Source of the DNA: Sinohyriopsis cumingii
Taxonomy: Eukaryota > Mollusca > Bivalvia > Unionida > Unionidae
Direction of reading: 5' to 3'
NCBI GenBank assembly: GCA_028554795.2
Contig: JAPYKE020000277.1
Coordinates: 117,529 to 181,528, forward strand
DNA length: 64,000 nucleotides
Below are positions 7,404 to 22,202 of the stretch, piece by piece; position 1 is the first letter of the stretch, and each line of letters begins with the position of its first letter. A program made the position numbers and the translations under genes. The notes under the pieces were generated by a model. The model made no database searches. It was not told where the DNA came from and saw nothing but the letters and a program-made list of their open reading frames with translations.

Positions 7404-8728
7404 ATTTAGCGGGGTGTATCCATAACTTGGTAACAAACCGGTTCAAACACTCTTTAGTGCATCGGTAGGCTCCTAATGCGATGTCTCTGACACCGTGTCA
7501 TCTTTTATAATTTCATGTCAGTCTCGAAGACATTATACGTCCATGAGATCCTCTCTGCACAATACCTCGTGAACAAAATATGCCTTTTTCATGTTTTTGA
7601 GCCACCAACAATAATCCATTACATCTTAGGGCGCAGTCCCACATACTCATCGAATGGTTTACCCGGGACTTGCCAATAACCTTTCATTTGGCGTTACTAA
7701 ACAACGAATGTTCTTTCGTATAATCGATGGTTTAAAATGCATTTACCAAATATGGTTCAGCCATGTAGGCGTACACATCATTGGTTGTAATATGCAAGTG
7801 CAGCGAGTCACTGTCTGTGCAAGGGATCTTTACCCGATCGCGGTAAAACGCATTGATCTTGTGATAATAACTGTGGTATATCAGCATCTTTGACCAGTCA
7901 ATTGCTAACGATCCGACATATATCTGTGTTCGAAGGTCATATATCATTCAGGATTCAATGGCCAGGTTGGCAACCAGTTTTCGAAGCTTATCTTCTTCAA
8001 TATCAGGGACAAGATCGACTCGGATTCGTTCGCTGAAACAGCATTTTTATGAGCGTGAACAAGTTTTTCTCAAAGTCATTTAAGCTGCTATGCGCAGATT
8101 GCTCGTGATGTTTATATACGGTGCGATCCAAGCGTCCTCGCGAAATCTAATCACTTGATGTTGGAGATTTTGAACATGTAATACATAACAGTGTTTGGTC
8201 CTAAGACTTGCTATTAGTTTTGTCCATTGAGTACATTTACTTGCGGCTAAATCAACGACCACGCAATGATATAAGAACAAACAGTTACCAGGCACAGACA
8301 AAGATGCTGGTGCCAGTAGATAATCGTTATGTACATCATATAAATGTTGCTGATATTCTATATCAACTTCAAAGACGTTTCCAAAGTGGCTGCTGATGTA
8401 ATAGTGTACATGTTTTGTATATCAATGTATCTAGGATTAACCCACCGAATCCCACCAACAGGCAACAGTTGGATCATTGCCCAACATTATAGATATTTGA
8501 AATAGATGATTTAACTGTTCGTGGCAGCGGGTTCATACCCGTTTATGTTTGGGTTGTTTGTGAGATCATATCTCTGTCTCGCCATAGAAATCCCATCACA
8601 AAATGAGTGTTATTATACCAACCACAGCTGGCAATATTTATGTCGATAGCGTAACCGCTTTTAATGGGGCAAGAGTCACTAATCGTTTTAATCGATCTCG
8701 CAGCCATTGAGTTGGTTGTAAACGCACA
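7404..8728 (-). pseudogene. polB: Decayed Polinton-type PolB (unit 2)
   Basis: Copy of the remnant at 1376-2700 with motif C at 7804-7821. The residue just before motif C is Pro instead of Leu (7823 g), a private change. Confidence 0.85.
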
Positions 8729-9325
8729 CAGTATACAACCCTGAATAACTACGCTTGTCGTTTGAGACCTGCTTAATAACTACAGCTGACACTATCACTC
8801 CTTGAAGCGTTGTAGCGGTCATTCTGGCTATGTCAGCCTTATCAGGTTAAAAATGAAGTGCAGTCCGTTTACGTCCTGCACTCAACCATTGCTGATTTTC
8901 TGCATGTTCTTTGGGCCAGTCAAGACCTGTTATCAACGGCTTATGTTCAATATGCAAACCTATAGTATGTAGGTTCAATTGCAATGACGGAACTGAGTGT
9001 CGGCTCAAGTATAGAAATGTAATAGTCTTTATCGGTGAACGCCGAAATTCTTCGTCGGGCATCATTGCTGATATAGGCAATATTTTACGGGCATGTAGGA
9101 GGATGTTCCATACACCAAACGATATCTATCCGTGCGCGTCGGCGTTCTGAGGTCGACCTCATCCATAACTTTAATACAATCGTGGGACAAGGTGCAGACG
9201 AACCAATCATGTGAAGTATAAAATCCAAGATTGCAATTGAAAGCACTCATTAAACGAAGATAATATTAAAAGGATACAAAAGCGAGACAATATGAAAAGT
9301 ATTCTACAGTTTGAATGTGTACTGA

Positions 9326-10144
9326 ATAGATGAAGCTGCCGTGGAAAGGTTAGCAAGTGCGGAAATGATCACTCATCGGTTTGCTCGAGCATAGTTCGCC
9401 GAACAAGCAATGTGACAAATTTACTTACCAGTACCAAGAAGGACTTCCCCTAGCTGGCTTGATATTCAAACGCATGATGAGTTTTCATTAGGCCGATGTA
9501 TTTATTATTTCTTCCACATTATCGTGTGCATGATCGGAAGAGTCGATCGTACATTATACAAGTATACGCCAACCATTGTTGACGTTGCAAGTAGATACAA
9601 AGAGAATGAGCCGTTGATGTCAGAAGATTCTGCATGTGTTGCAGATACATTAGAACGCATTTATAAACATTCACCATTAACATGGTAACGATAATTACAG
9701 GGGGATCCTGCTAAAGGATTCGTAACTGTTGAGGCGGTGTTGTTCAAAGAGTTCATGTTCGAGTTCGTGGTGGACATGCTAATATACCTACTGACCAAGC
9801 TATTCTGAAACGATTTAATATCGCATTTACACAATTATTATTCGGATATCATTTTAGACAGGAATTGTTGATGAAATGTCTTGAGTGCGGGACAATATCG
9901 AACTAGAACTCGTGGGGGTTACACGCCTGGAGAAGTCTCAGGAATGGCTAAGACATCATTCAATAATGAAATTACACGCATGATTTGAGGAAAATTAGCT
10001 AATACGATACGACAAGAGTCTGTTGCATTTACGCTGAAAATGATCTCACAACCGCCACCATTTCAGACTCACAGAGACAAGTTTATTCGGTATCTGTATG
10101 CACCTGGAGAGGTAGATGGTGGACAATGATGTACTACTGACCCT
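9326..10144 (+). pseudogene. int: Decayed Polinton-type integrase (unit 2)
   Basis: Copy of 3298-4116 with the same stops and Glu-to-Lys change; the remainder lies at 13180-13354. Confidence 0.85.
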
Positions 10145-13100
10145 GTGTGTCTGTTTGTTTGTTTGTTTTTAACGGCGCACCAGTACTGTTAGGCTATTTA
10201 GCGCCATACAAAAGGTCATATGAAATATAAAATGTTTTATATCGACCAACGATATTAAAACTAAAAAAAAAAACGATAAAATGGTAACGGTAATAAATAA
10301 GTCTTCCCGATCTAAATGGTATATGTTAATAAAGGCAGATCAAAAGTTATTGAAGATAATGGACGGAAAGTACATTACATAAAAATGCTCAAGTTGATGG
10401 CATAAAAGTTATACTTAGAGTAAATGTTCACTGCTTTCAAGAATTATATAATACAAGTGAGGTTTATTGTATCAAAGAGTTCCTTCATGTCATGCACATT
10501 GTAATACTGATTGCGCGTAGGTTGCAGGTCAAAACACTCTATCATAAAATGTTTAACAGTGAATGGTTCATTGCAAGAAACGCACTTTGGTGGGTCTTCA
10601 CCTTTTAGTATGTGGGCGTGGGTTATATGCGTATAACCAATTCGAATTCTTGCAATGACTACCTACTCCCTACGCATAGCTCTGTAGGAAGGAGTCCATT
10701 CTCCTAGGATTGGTTTGATGGCATGAAGTTTAGTATTCACTGCATCATTCCATGATGCCTGCTACTTCTGACGTAAAGTCTCTTTGATACTAGGTTTAAA
10801 ATCATTATATGGTATTTTAAAGTCAGATGGTTATTGGAAAAGGGCCATTTTACAGCGCGATCTGCATTTTCATTACCTTTAATACCAACATGGTTAGGTA
10901 ACCAACAGTATACGATATTGTGCGAGGTACTCAGCTTACTATGCTCAGCGAAAAGATTGGTCAACAATGGATTCTCCAATTTTCTATTGTGCAGTGACTG
11001 AAGTACTGATAGGGAATCAGAGAAGATGCTGCTGTTTAAAATGCGTTTATTTTCGATATATTGCAGAGCAAGTTCTATTGTTCTGATTTCGGCTGAAACA
11101 AATTGATGTGCCATTTGGTAAGCGAACTTGTGTGTTTTCCACTAAAGAAGGCTGCAGCAGCCTTTTCCTCATCCTTTGATCCGTCGGTATAAATTCTTGT
11201 ATAGTTTTTAAATTCGGAGAGTAGTTCATGATAAGAGTTGTGGAAGATGGAAGGGTTTGTCTCGGATTTCTTTCTATCGTGTAGCGTAAAAAGTACTTTT
11301 GGTTGTTTGAGTAGCCAGTGTTTCGGAGATGGACGTTTTCTGAATTTGGTTTATTTTCGTATAAGGCTTTGTATTTGGGTTGAAAAACAGCCGAGAAGGC
11401 AGGGTTCAGAGGGTTTGATCTTAATTTGAGAACATACTGTGTGGAAAGCATTTCCCTACGATGTGATAAAGGTGGTTCGTTCGCTTCAGCGAGGAGGCTT
11501 TCACACGGAGATGTCTTAAATGCTCCTAAAGCGAGTCTTATTCCTTGATGATGAATTGGATCAAGCATTTTCTAGTATGACTTTCTAACTGAACCATAAA
11601 CAAAGCAACAATAGTCCCGTTTGGAGCGAATAAACGTTCTATATAGATGATTTTTCTATCAGCACCCCAGTCAGTGTACACTACTACTTTAAATAGATCT
11701 AGAGATTTTAAGCATTTAGCTTTCAAGATCTTTAGGTGTGGAATAATTGTATGCATGTGCTTTGATCGATAACATATTAGAAAATCATCAACATATAACG
11801 AGCAGTCCACACCAAGAGCTAAACACTTGGTGATGCTATTGATTTTGATGTTGAAAAGCGTCACAGATAAAATACTGCCTGGGACACACCCATCTCTTGC
11901 TCGTGCAGATCTGAGAGGGTACAGCCAACTCGTAGCTTGAATTCTCTGTCTGAGAGAAAGTTTGATATGAATGAGGGCAGACGGCCTTTTAGAGCCAGAT
12001 CGTGCAGGTCATTTTAGTATCCCGTACTTCCATGTCGTATCATAGGCCTTTTCTAAATCAAAGAAAACCGCTAATAAATGTTTCTTCTCGATAAATGTTT
12101 GCAGTCTAACCAGATGATCATTGGTGCTCAGGCCATATCGAAAGCCACTTTGGAAAGGAGATTAAAATTGTTAGTTACCAGGTACCATACAAGCCGAGAA
12201 TTAATCATTCGTACCATCGTTTGCACACACAATTTGTGAGTGCAATAGGTCGGTAGTTGGCAGGGTCTGCGCTATCTTTACCTGGTTTGGGAACTGGTAT
12301 TACTGTTGTTTCTTTTCCAACTCTTAGGTACATGTCCAGTAATTCAAAAATCATTGAAGATTTTCTAAAGAGATGTTAATCATGATACTGGAAGGTGTTT
12401 CAAAAATTGGTAATGCATTTCGTCAGGCCCCGTGGATGTATCACGGGCCTTGTCTAAAGCCTCCGTAAGCTCCAGTAGTGAAAACAGTTGGTTATAAGTT
12501 TCTGAGTTGTTGGATGTGAATTTCAAACGTGACTTTTCTTTTTGAGTTTTTAATCTTCATAAGCCTTCTGAATAATTAGATGATGAGGAATTTTTAGAGA
12601 AACTGTCAGCAAGAATATTTGCTATGTCTCGTTTTGAACTAAAAGTGTCATTGTTAAGTTGCAGATGTCGGAGAGAACTGTGTTTTCTCTTTCCGTTTAT
12701 TTTATGAATATTATCCCAAACTTTCGTAATCGAGGAACGAGAGTTTAAAGAAGAATTATATTTCTTCCCTGATGCTCGTTCACTTTCTTTGATTGTGCGG
12801 CGAGCTTTGGCCCGGAGAATACGATATGTACTTAAGTTTTCGGGTGTCGAACGATTGTTAAAGCTTCTCGGCCTTGTCTACTGGCTTCATTACATTCCTT
12901 AGTGACCCAAGGTTTTAGGGTTCTTTTACAGTTCGGTGAGGACTTAGGAATGGATTCCTCTGCGATCTTGATTAATATAGATGTAACATGCTGAATAGGG
13001 TCATTAGTACCATCCCGACCACCCGTCTAGAAGAAGTAGAGGCCAAAGTAGTGGATTGCATCGGAAAGCCTCTCGCTCAACTCCCTGAATCCTTTCCTCC

Positions 13101-13179
13101 CCGTCTCTACTTAGTCGCCTATTAGGACACGTAGTGAGACACGTCGGGCCAATTCTACAACCCCGGACCCGCAGAGGAG
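10145..13179 (-). mobile_element. Truncated I/Jockey-group LINE (unit 2)
   Basis: Bounded by actgaccct at 10136-10144 and 13180-13188. YVDD at 11784-11795. Lacks the private changes of unit 1. Confidence 0.9.
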
Positions 13180-13432
13180 ACTGACCCTATATGGACTATC
13201 GATGTATTTTGCTGTGTCCTAACTGATTGACACTCCAAGAAAACTAAACCGTTACTGTTTTGGGATTGCAGACAAAAAAGAATTTCAACCATGGGAGGCA
13301 AAGCCAAAAAACCAAGTATTTGTGCGAGATGAGCTGGATGTCCTAGCTGCGTAATCGGACCAACCAAAACCACGTTCATGTGTCAGCATGTGTTGATTCA
13401 CAACAACGTAATGGTCACAAGCGTAGTTGGTA

Positions 13433-14757
13433 ATTTAGCGGGGTGTATCCATAACTTGGTAACAAACCGGTTCAAACACTCTTTAGTGCATCGGTAGGCT
13501 CCTAATGCGATGTCTCTGACACCGTGTCATCTTTTATAATTTCATGTCAGTCTCGAAGACATTACACGTCCATGAGATCCTCTCTGCACAATACCTCGTG
13601 AACAAAATATGCCTTTTTCATGTTTTTGAGCCACCAACAATAATCCATTACATCTTAGGGCGCAGTCCCACATACTCATCGAATGGTTTACCCGGGACTT
13701 ACCAATAACCTTTCATTTGGCGTTACTAAACAACGAATGTTCTTTCGTATAATCGATGGTTTAAAATGCATTTACCAAATATGGTTCAGCCATGTAGGCG
13801 TACACATCATTGGTTGTAATATGCAAGTGCAGCGAGTCACTGTCTGTGCAAAGGATCTTTACCCGATCGCGGTAAAACGCATTGATCTTGTGATAATAAC
13901 TGTGGTATATCAGCATCTTTGACCAGTCAATTGCTAACGATCCGACATATATCTGTGTTCGAAGGTCATATATCATTCAGGATTCAATGGCCAGGTTGGC
14001 AACCAGTTTTCGAAGCTTATCTTCTTCAATATCAGGGACAAGATCGACTCGGATTCGTTCGCTGAAACAGCATTTTTATGAGCGTGAACAAGTTTTTCTC
14101 AAAGTCATTTAAGCTGCTATGCGCAGATTGCTCGTGATGTTTATATACGGTGCGATCCAAGCGTCCTCGCGAAATCTAATCACTTGATGTTGGAGATTTT
14201 GAACATGTAATACATAACAGTGTTTGGTCCTAAGACTTGCTATTAGTTTTGTCCATTGAGTACATTTACTTGCGGCTAAATCAACGACCACGCAATGATA
14301 TAAGAACAAACAGTTACCAGGCACAGACAAAGATGCTGGTGCCAGTAGATAATCGTTATGTACATCATATAAATGTTGCTGATATTCTATATCAACTTCA
14401 AAGACGTTTCCAAAGTGGCTGCTGATGTAATAGTGTACATGTTTTGTATATCAATGTATCTAGGATTAACCCACCGAATCCCACCAACAGGCAACAGTTG
14501 GATCATTGCCCAACATTATAGATATTTGAAATAGATGATTTAACTGTTCGTGGCAGCGGGTTCATACCCGTTTATGTTTGGGTTGTTTGTGAGATCATAT
14601 CTCTGTCTCGCCATAGAAATCCCATCACAAAATGAGTGTTATTATACCAACCACAGCTGGCAATATTTATGTCGATAGCGTAACCGCTTTTAATGGGGCA
14701 AGAGTCACTAATCGTTTTAATCGATCTCGCAGCCATTGAGTTGGTTGTAAACGCACA
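13433..14757 (-). pseudogene. polB: Decayed Polinton-type PolB (unit 3)
   Basis: Motif C at 13833-13850. Majority sequence; no private change seen. Confidence 0.85.
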
Positions 14758-15354
14758 CAGTATACAACCCTGAATAACTACGCTTGTCGTTTGAGACCTG
14801 CTTAATAACTACAGCTGACACTATCACTCCTTGAAGCGTTGTAGCGGTCATTCTGGCTATGTCAGCCTTATCAGGTTAAAAATGAAGTGCAGTCCGTTTA
14901 CGTCCTGCACTCAACCATTGCTGATTTTCTGCATGTTCTTTGGGCCAGTCAAGACCTGTTATCAACGGCTTATGTTCAATATGCAAACCTATAGTATGTA
15001 GGTTCAATTGCAATGACGGAACTGAGTGTCGGCTCAAGTATAGAAATGTAATAGTCTTTATCGGTGAACGCCGAAATTCTTCGTCGGGCATCATTGCTGA
15101 TATAGGCAATATTTTACGGGCATGTAGGAGGATGTTCCATACACCAAACGATATCTATCCGTGCGCGTCGGCGTTCTGAGGTCGACCTCATCCATAACTT
15201 TAATACAATCGTGGGACAAGGTGCAGACGAACCAATCATGTGAAGTATAAAATCCAAGATTGCAATTGAAAGCACTCATTAAACGAAGATAATATTAAAA
15301 GGATACAAAAGCGAGACAATATGAAAAGTATTCTACAGTTTGAATGTGTACTGA

Positions 15355-16173
15355 ATAGATGAAGCTGCCGTGGAAAGGTTAGCAAGTGCGGAAATGATCA
15401 CTCATCGGTTTGCTCGAGCATAGTTCGCCGAACAAGCAATGTGACAAATTTACTTACCAGTACCAAGAAGGACTTCCCCTAGCTGGCTTGATATTCAAAC
15501 GCATGATGAGTTTTCATTAGGCCGATGTATTTATTATTTCTTCCACATTATCGTGTGCATGATCGGAAGAGTCGATCGTACATTATACAAGTATACGCCA
15601 ACCATTGTTGACGTTGCAAGTAGATACAAAGAGAATGAGCCGTTGATGTCAGAAGATTCTGCATGTGTTGCAGATACATTAGAACGCATTTATAAACATT
15701 CACCATTAACATGGTAACGATAATTACAGGGGGATCCTGCTAAAGGATTCGTAACTGTTGAGGCGGTGTTGTTCAAAGAGTTCATGTTCGAGTTCGTGGT
15801 GGACATGCTAATATACCTACTGACCAAGCTATTCTGAAACGATTTAATATCGCATTTACACAATTATTATTCGGATATCATTTTAGACAGGAATTGTTGA
15901 TGAAATGTCTTGAGTGCGGGACAATATCGAACTAGAACTCGTGGGGGTTACACGCCTGGAGAAGTCTCAGGAATGGCTAAGACATCATTCAATAATGAAA
16001 TTACACGCATGATTTGAGGAAAATTAGCTAATACGATACGACAAGAGTCTGTTGCATTTACGCTGAAAATGATCTCACAACCGCCACCATTTCAGACTCA
16101 CAGAGACAAGTTTATTCGGTATCTGTATGCACCTGGAGAGGTAGATGGTGGACAATGATGTACTACTGACCCT
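15355..16173 (+). pseudogene. int: Decayed Polinton-type integrase (unit 3)
   Basis: Same lesions as in unit 1; the C-terminal remainder is at 19209-19383. Confidence 0.85.
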
Positions 16174-19100
16174 GTGTGTCTGTTTGTTTGTTTGTTTTTA
16201 ACGGCGCACCAGTACTGTTAGGCTATTTAGCGCCATACAAAAGGTCATATGAAATATAAAATGTTTTATATCGACCAACGATATTAAAACTAAAAAAAAA
16301 AACGATAAAATGGTAACGGTAATAAATAAGTCTTCCCGATCTAAATGGTATATGTTAATAAAGGCAGATCAAAAGTTATTGAAGATAATGGACGGAAAGT
16401 ACATTACATAAAAATGCTCAAGTTGATGGCATAAAAGTTATACTTAGAGTAAATGTTCACTGCTTTCAAGAATTATATAATACAAGTGAGGTTTATTGTA
16501 TCAAAGAGTTCCTTCATGTCATGCACATTGTAATACTGATTGCGCGTAGGTTGCAGGTCAAAACACTCTATCATAAAATGTTTAACAGTGAATGGTTCAT
16601 TGCAAGAAACGCACTTTGGTGGGTCTTCACCTTTTAGTATGTGGGCGTGGGTTATATGCGTATAACCAATTCGAATTCTTGCAATGACTACCTACTCCCT
16701 ACGCATAGCTCTGTAGGAAGGAGTCCATTCTCCTAGGATTGGTTTGATGGCATGAAGTTTAGTATTCACTGCATCATTCCATGATGCCTGCTACTTCTGA
16801 CGTAAAGTCTCTTTGATACTAGGTTTAAAATCATTATATGGTATTTTAAAGTCAGATGGTTATTGGAAAAGGGCCATTTTACAGCGCGATCTGCATTTTC
16901 ATTACCTTTAATACCAACATGGTTAGGTAACCAACAGTATACGATATTGTGCGAGGTACTCAGCTTACTATGCTCAGCGAAAAGATTGGTCAACAATGGA
17001 TTCTCCAATTTTCTATTGTGCAGTGACTGAAGTACTGATAGGGAATCAGAGAAGATGCTGCTGTTTAAAATGCGTTTATTTTCGATATATTGCAGAGCAA
17101 GTTCTATTGTTCTGATTTCGGCTGAAACAAATTGATGTGCCATTTGGTAAGCGAACTTGTGTGTTTTCCACTAAAGAAGGCTGCAGCAGCCTTTTCCTCA
17201 TCCTTTGATCCGTCGGTATAAATTCTTGTATAGTTTTTAAATTCGGAGAGTAGTTCATGATAAGAGTTGTGGAAGATGGAAGGGTTTGTCTCGGATTTCT
17301 TTCTATCGTGTAGCGTAAAAAGTACTTTTGGTTGTTTGAGTAGCCAGTGTTTCGGAGATGGACGTTTTCTGAATTTGGTTTATTTTCGTATAAGGCTTTG
17401 TATTTGGGTTGAAAAACAGCCGAGAAGGCAGGGTTCAGAGGGTTTGATCTTAATTTGAGAACATACTGTGTGGAAAGCATTTCCCTACGATGTGATAAAG
17501 GTGGTTCGTTCGCTTCAGCGAGGAGGCTTTCACACGGAGATGTCTTAAATGCTCCTAAAGCGAGTCTTATTCCTTGATGATGAATTGGATCAAGCATTTT
17601 CTAGTATGACTTTCTAACTGAACCATAAACAAAGCAACAATAGTCCCGTTTGGAGCGAATAAACGTTCTATATAGATGATTTTTCTATCAGCACCCCAGT
17701 CAGTGTACACTACTACTTTAAATAGATCTAGAGATTTTAAGCATTTAGCTTTCAAGATCTTTAGGTGTGGAATAATTGTATGCATGTGCTTTGATCGATA
17801 ACATATTAGAAAATCATCAACATATAACGAGCAGTCCACACCAAGAGCTAAACACTTGGTGATGCTATTGATTTTGATGTTGAAAAGCGTCACAGATAAA
17901 ATACTGCCTGGGACACACCCATCTCTTGCTCGTGCAGATCTGAGAGGGTACAGCCAACTCGTAGCTTGAATTCTCTGTCTGAGAGAAAGTTTGATATGAA
18001 TGAGGGCAGACGGCCTTTTAGAGCCAGATCGTGCAGGTCATTTTAGTATCCCGTACTTCCATGTCGTATCATAGGCCTTTTCTAAATCAAAGAAAACCGC
18101 TAATAAATGTTTCTTCTCGATAAATGTTTGCAGTCTAACCAGATGATCATTGGTGCTCAGGCCATATCGAAAGCCACTTTGGAAAGGAGATTAAAATTGT
18201 TAGTTACCAGGTACCATACAAGCCGAGAATTAATCATTCGTACCATCGTTTGCACACACAATTTGTGAGTGCAATAGGTCGGTAGTTGGCAGGGTCTGCG
18301 CTATCTTTACCTGGTTTGGGAACTGGTATTACTGTTGTTTCTTTTCCAACTCTTAGGTACATGTCCAGTAATTCAAAAATCATTGAAGATTTTCTAAAGA
18401 GATGTTAATCATGATACTGGAAGGTGTTTCAAAAATTGGTAATGCATTTCGTCAGGCCCCGTGGATGTATCACGGGCCTTGTCTAAAGCCTCCGTAAGCT
18501 CCAGTAGTGAAAACAGTTGGTTATAAGTTTCTGAGTTGTTGGATGTGAATTTCAAACGTGACTTTTCTTTTTGAGTTTTTAATCTTCATAAGCCTTTTGA
18601 ATAATTAGATGATGAGGAATTTTTAGAGAAACTGTCAGCAAGAATATTTGCTATGTCTCGTTTTGAACTAAAAGTGTCATTGTTAAGTTGCAGATGTCGG
18701 AGAGAACTGTGTTTTCTCTTTCCGTTTATTTTATGAATATTATCCCAAACTTTCGTAATCGAGGAACGAGAGTTTAAAGAAGAATTATATTTCTTCCCTG
18801 ATGCTCGTTCACTTTCTTTGATTGTGCGGCGAGCTTTGGCCCGGAGAATACGATATGTACTTAAGTTTTCGGGTGTCGAACGATTGTTAAAGCTTCTCGG
18901 CCTTGTCTACTGGCTTCATTACATTCCTTAGTGACCCAAGGTTTTAGGGTTCTTTTACAGTTCGGTGAGGACTTAGGAATGGATTCCTCTGCGATCTTGA
19001 TTAATATAGATGTAACATGCTGAATAGGGTCATTAGTACCATCCCGACCACCCGTCTAGAAGAAGTAGAGGCCAAAGTAGTGGATTGCATCGGAAAGCCT

Positions 19101-19208
19101 CTCGCTCAACTCCCTGAATCCTTTCCTCCCCGTCTCTACTTAGTCGCCTATTAGGACACGTAGTGAGACACGTCGGGCCAATTCTACAACCCCGGACCCG
19201 CAGAGGAG
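16174..19208 (-). mobile_element. Truncated I/Jockey-group LINE (unit 3)
   Basis: Duplicated sites at 16165-16173 and 19209-19217. YVDD at 17813-17824. Confidence 0.9.
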
Positions 19209-19461
19209 ACTGACCCTATATGGACTATCGATGTATTTTGCTGTGTCCTAACTGATTGACACTCCAAGAAAACTAAACCGTTACTGTTTTGGGATTGCAG
19301 ACAAAAAAGAATTTCAACCATGGGAGGCAAAGCCAAAAAACCAAGTATTTGTGCGAGATGAGCTGGATGTCCTAGCTGCGTAATCGGACCAACCAAAACC
19401 ACGTTCATGTGTCAGCATGTGTTGATTCACAACAACGTAATGGTCACAAGCGTAGTTGGTA

Positions 19462-20786
19462 ATTTAGCGGGGTGTATCCATAACTTGGTAACAAACCGGT
19501 TCAAACACTCTTTAGTGCATCGGTAGGCTCCTAATGCGATGTCTCTGACACCGTGTCATCTTTTATAATTTCATGTCAGTCTCGAAGACATTATACGTCC
19601 ATGAGATCCTCTCTGCACAATACCTCGTGAACAAAATATGCCTTTTTCATGTTTTTGAGCCACCAACAATAATCCATTACATCTTAGGGCGCAGTCCCAC
19701 ATACTCATCGAATGGTTTACCCGGGACTTACCAATAACCTTTCATTTGGCGTTACTAAACAACGAATGTTCTTTCGTATAATCGATGGTTTAAAATGCAT
19801 TTACCAAATATGGTTCAGCCATGTAGGCGTACACATCATTGGTTGTAATATGCAAGTGCAGCGAGTCACTGTCTGTGCAAAGGATCTTTACCCGATCGCG
19901 GTAAAACGCATTGATCTTGTGATAATAACTGTACTCTATCAGCATCTTTGACCAGTCAATTGCTAACGATCCGACATATATCTGTGTTCGAAGGTCATAT
20001 ATCATTCAGGATTCAATAGCCAGGTTGGCAACCAGTTTTCGAAGCTTATCTTCTTCAATATCAGGGACAAGATCGACTCGGATTCGTTCGCTGAAACAGC
20101 ATTTTTATGAGCGTGAACAAGTTTTTCTCAAAGTCATTTAAGCTGCTATGCGCAGATTGCTCGTGATGTTTATATACGGTGCGATCCAAGCGTCCTCGCG
20201 AAATCTAATCACTTGATGTTGGAGATTTTGAACATGTAATACATAACAGTGTTTGGTCCTAAGACTTGCTATTAGTTTTGTCCATTGAGTACATTTACTT
20301 GCGGCTAAATCAACGACCACGCAATGATATAAGAACAAACAGTTACCAGGCACAGACAAAGATGCTGGTGCCAGTAGATAATCGTTATGTACATCATATA
20401 AATGTTGCTGATATTCTATATCAACTTCAAAGACGTTTCCAAAGTGGCTGCTGATGTAATAGTGTACATGTTTTGTATATCAATGTATCTAGGATTAACC
20501 CACCGAATCCCACCAACAGGCAACAGTTGGATCATTGCCCAACATTATAGATATTTGAAATAGATGATTTAACTGTTCGTGGCAGCGGGTTCATACCCGT
20601 TTATGTTTGGGTTGTTTGTGAGATCATATCTCTGTCTCGCCATAGAAATCCCATCACAAAATGAGTGTTATTATACCAACCACAGCTGGCAATATTTATG
20701 TCGATAGCGTAACCGCTTTTAATGGGGCAAGAGTCACTAATCGTTTTAATCGATCTCGCAGCCATTGAGTTGGTTGTAAACGCACA
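19462..20786 (-). pseudogene. polB: Decayed Polinton-type PolB (unit 4)
   Basis: The substitution cluster changes the palm helix from MLIYHSYY to MLIEYSYY. Motif C at 19862-19879 is unchanged. Confidence 0.85.
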
Positions 20787-21383
20787 CAGTATACAACCCT
20801 GAATAACTACGCTTGTCGTTTGAGACCTGCTTAATAACTACAGCTGACACTATCACTCCTTGAAGCGTTGTAGCGGTCATTCTGGCTATGTCAGCCTTAT
20901 CAGGTTAAAAATGAAGTGCAGTCCGTTTACGTCCTGCACTCAACCATTGCTGATTTTCTGCATGTTCTTTGGGCCAGTCAAGACCTGTTATCAACGGCTT
21001 ATGTTCAATATGCAAACCTATAGTATGTAGGTTCAATTGCAATGACGGAACTGAGTGTCGGCTCAAGTATAGAAATGTAATAGTCTTTATCGGTGAACGC
21101 CGAAATTCTTCGTCGGGCATCATTGCTGATATAGGCAATATTTTACGGGCATGTAGGAGGATGTTCCATACACCAAACGATATCTATCCGTGCGCGTCGG
21201 CGTTCTGAGGTCGACCTCATCCATAACTTTAATACAATCGTGGGACAAGGTGCAGACGAACCAATCATGTGAAGTATAAAATCCAAGATTGCAATTGAAA
21301 GCACTCATTAAACGAAGATAATATTAAAAGGATACAAAAGCGAGACAATATGAAAAGTATTCTACAGTTTGAATGTGTACTGA

Positions 21384-22202
21384 ATAGATGAAGCTGCCGT
21401 GGAAAGGTTAGCAAGTGCGGAAATGATCACTCATCGGTTTGCTCGAGCATAGTTCGCCGAACAAGCAATGTGACAAATTTACTTACCAGTACCAAGAAGG
21501 ACTTCCCCTAGCTGGCTTGATATTCAAACGCATGATGAGTTTTCATTAGGCCGATGTATTTATTATTTCTTCCACATTATCGTGTGCATGATCGGAAGAG
21601 TCGATCGTACATTATACAAGTATACGCCAACCATTGTTGACGTTGCAAGTAGATACAAAGAGAATGAGCCGTTGATGTCAGAAGATTCTGCATGTGTTGC
21701 AGATACATTAGAACGCATTTATAAACATTCACCATTAACATGGTAACGATAATTACAGGGGGATCCTGCTAAAGGATTCGTAACTGTTGAGGCGGTGTTG
21801 TTCAAAGAGTTCATGTTCGAGTTCGTGGTGGACATGCTAATATACCTACTGACCAAGCTATTCTGAAACGATTTAATATCGCATTTACACAATTATTATT
21901 CGGATATCATTTTAGACAGGAATTGTTGATGAAATGTCTTGAGTGCGGGACAATATCGAACTAGAACTCGTGGGGGTTACACGCCTGGAGAAGTCTCAGG
22001 AATGGCTAAGACATCATTCAATAATGAAATTACACGCATGATTTGAGGAAAATTAGCTAATACGATACGACAAGAGTCTGTTGCATTTACGCTGAAAATG
22101 ATCTCACAACCGCCACCATTTCAGACTCACAGAGACAAGTTTATTCGGTATCTGTATGCACCTGGAGAGGTAGATGGTGGACAATGATGTACTACTGACC
22201 CT
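21384..22202 (+). pseudogene. int: Decayed Polinton-type integrase (unit 4)
   Basis: Majority sequence; the remainder is at 25238-25412. Confidence 0.85.

Larger units (their letters stand above)
7401..13429. repeat. Array unit 2
   Basis: First 6029-bp unit (11-A tract). Private variants: g at 7672 and g at 7823. It shares t at 7536 with units 4, 5 and 6. Confidence 0.95.
13430..19458. repeat. Array unit 3
   Basis: Private t at 18597 in the LINE. c at the site equivalent to 7045, like units 1 and 2; units 4-10 have t there. Confidence 0.95.
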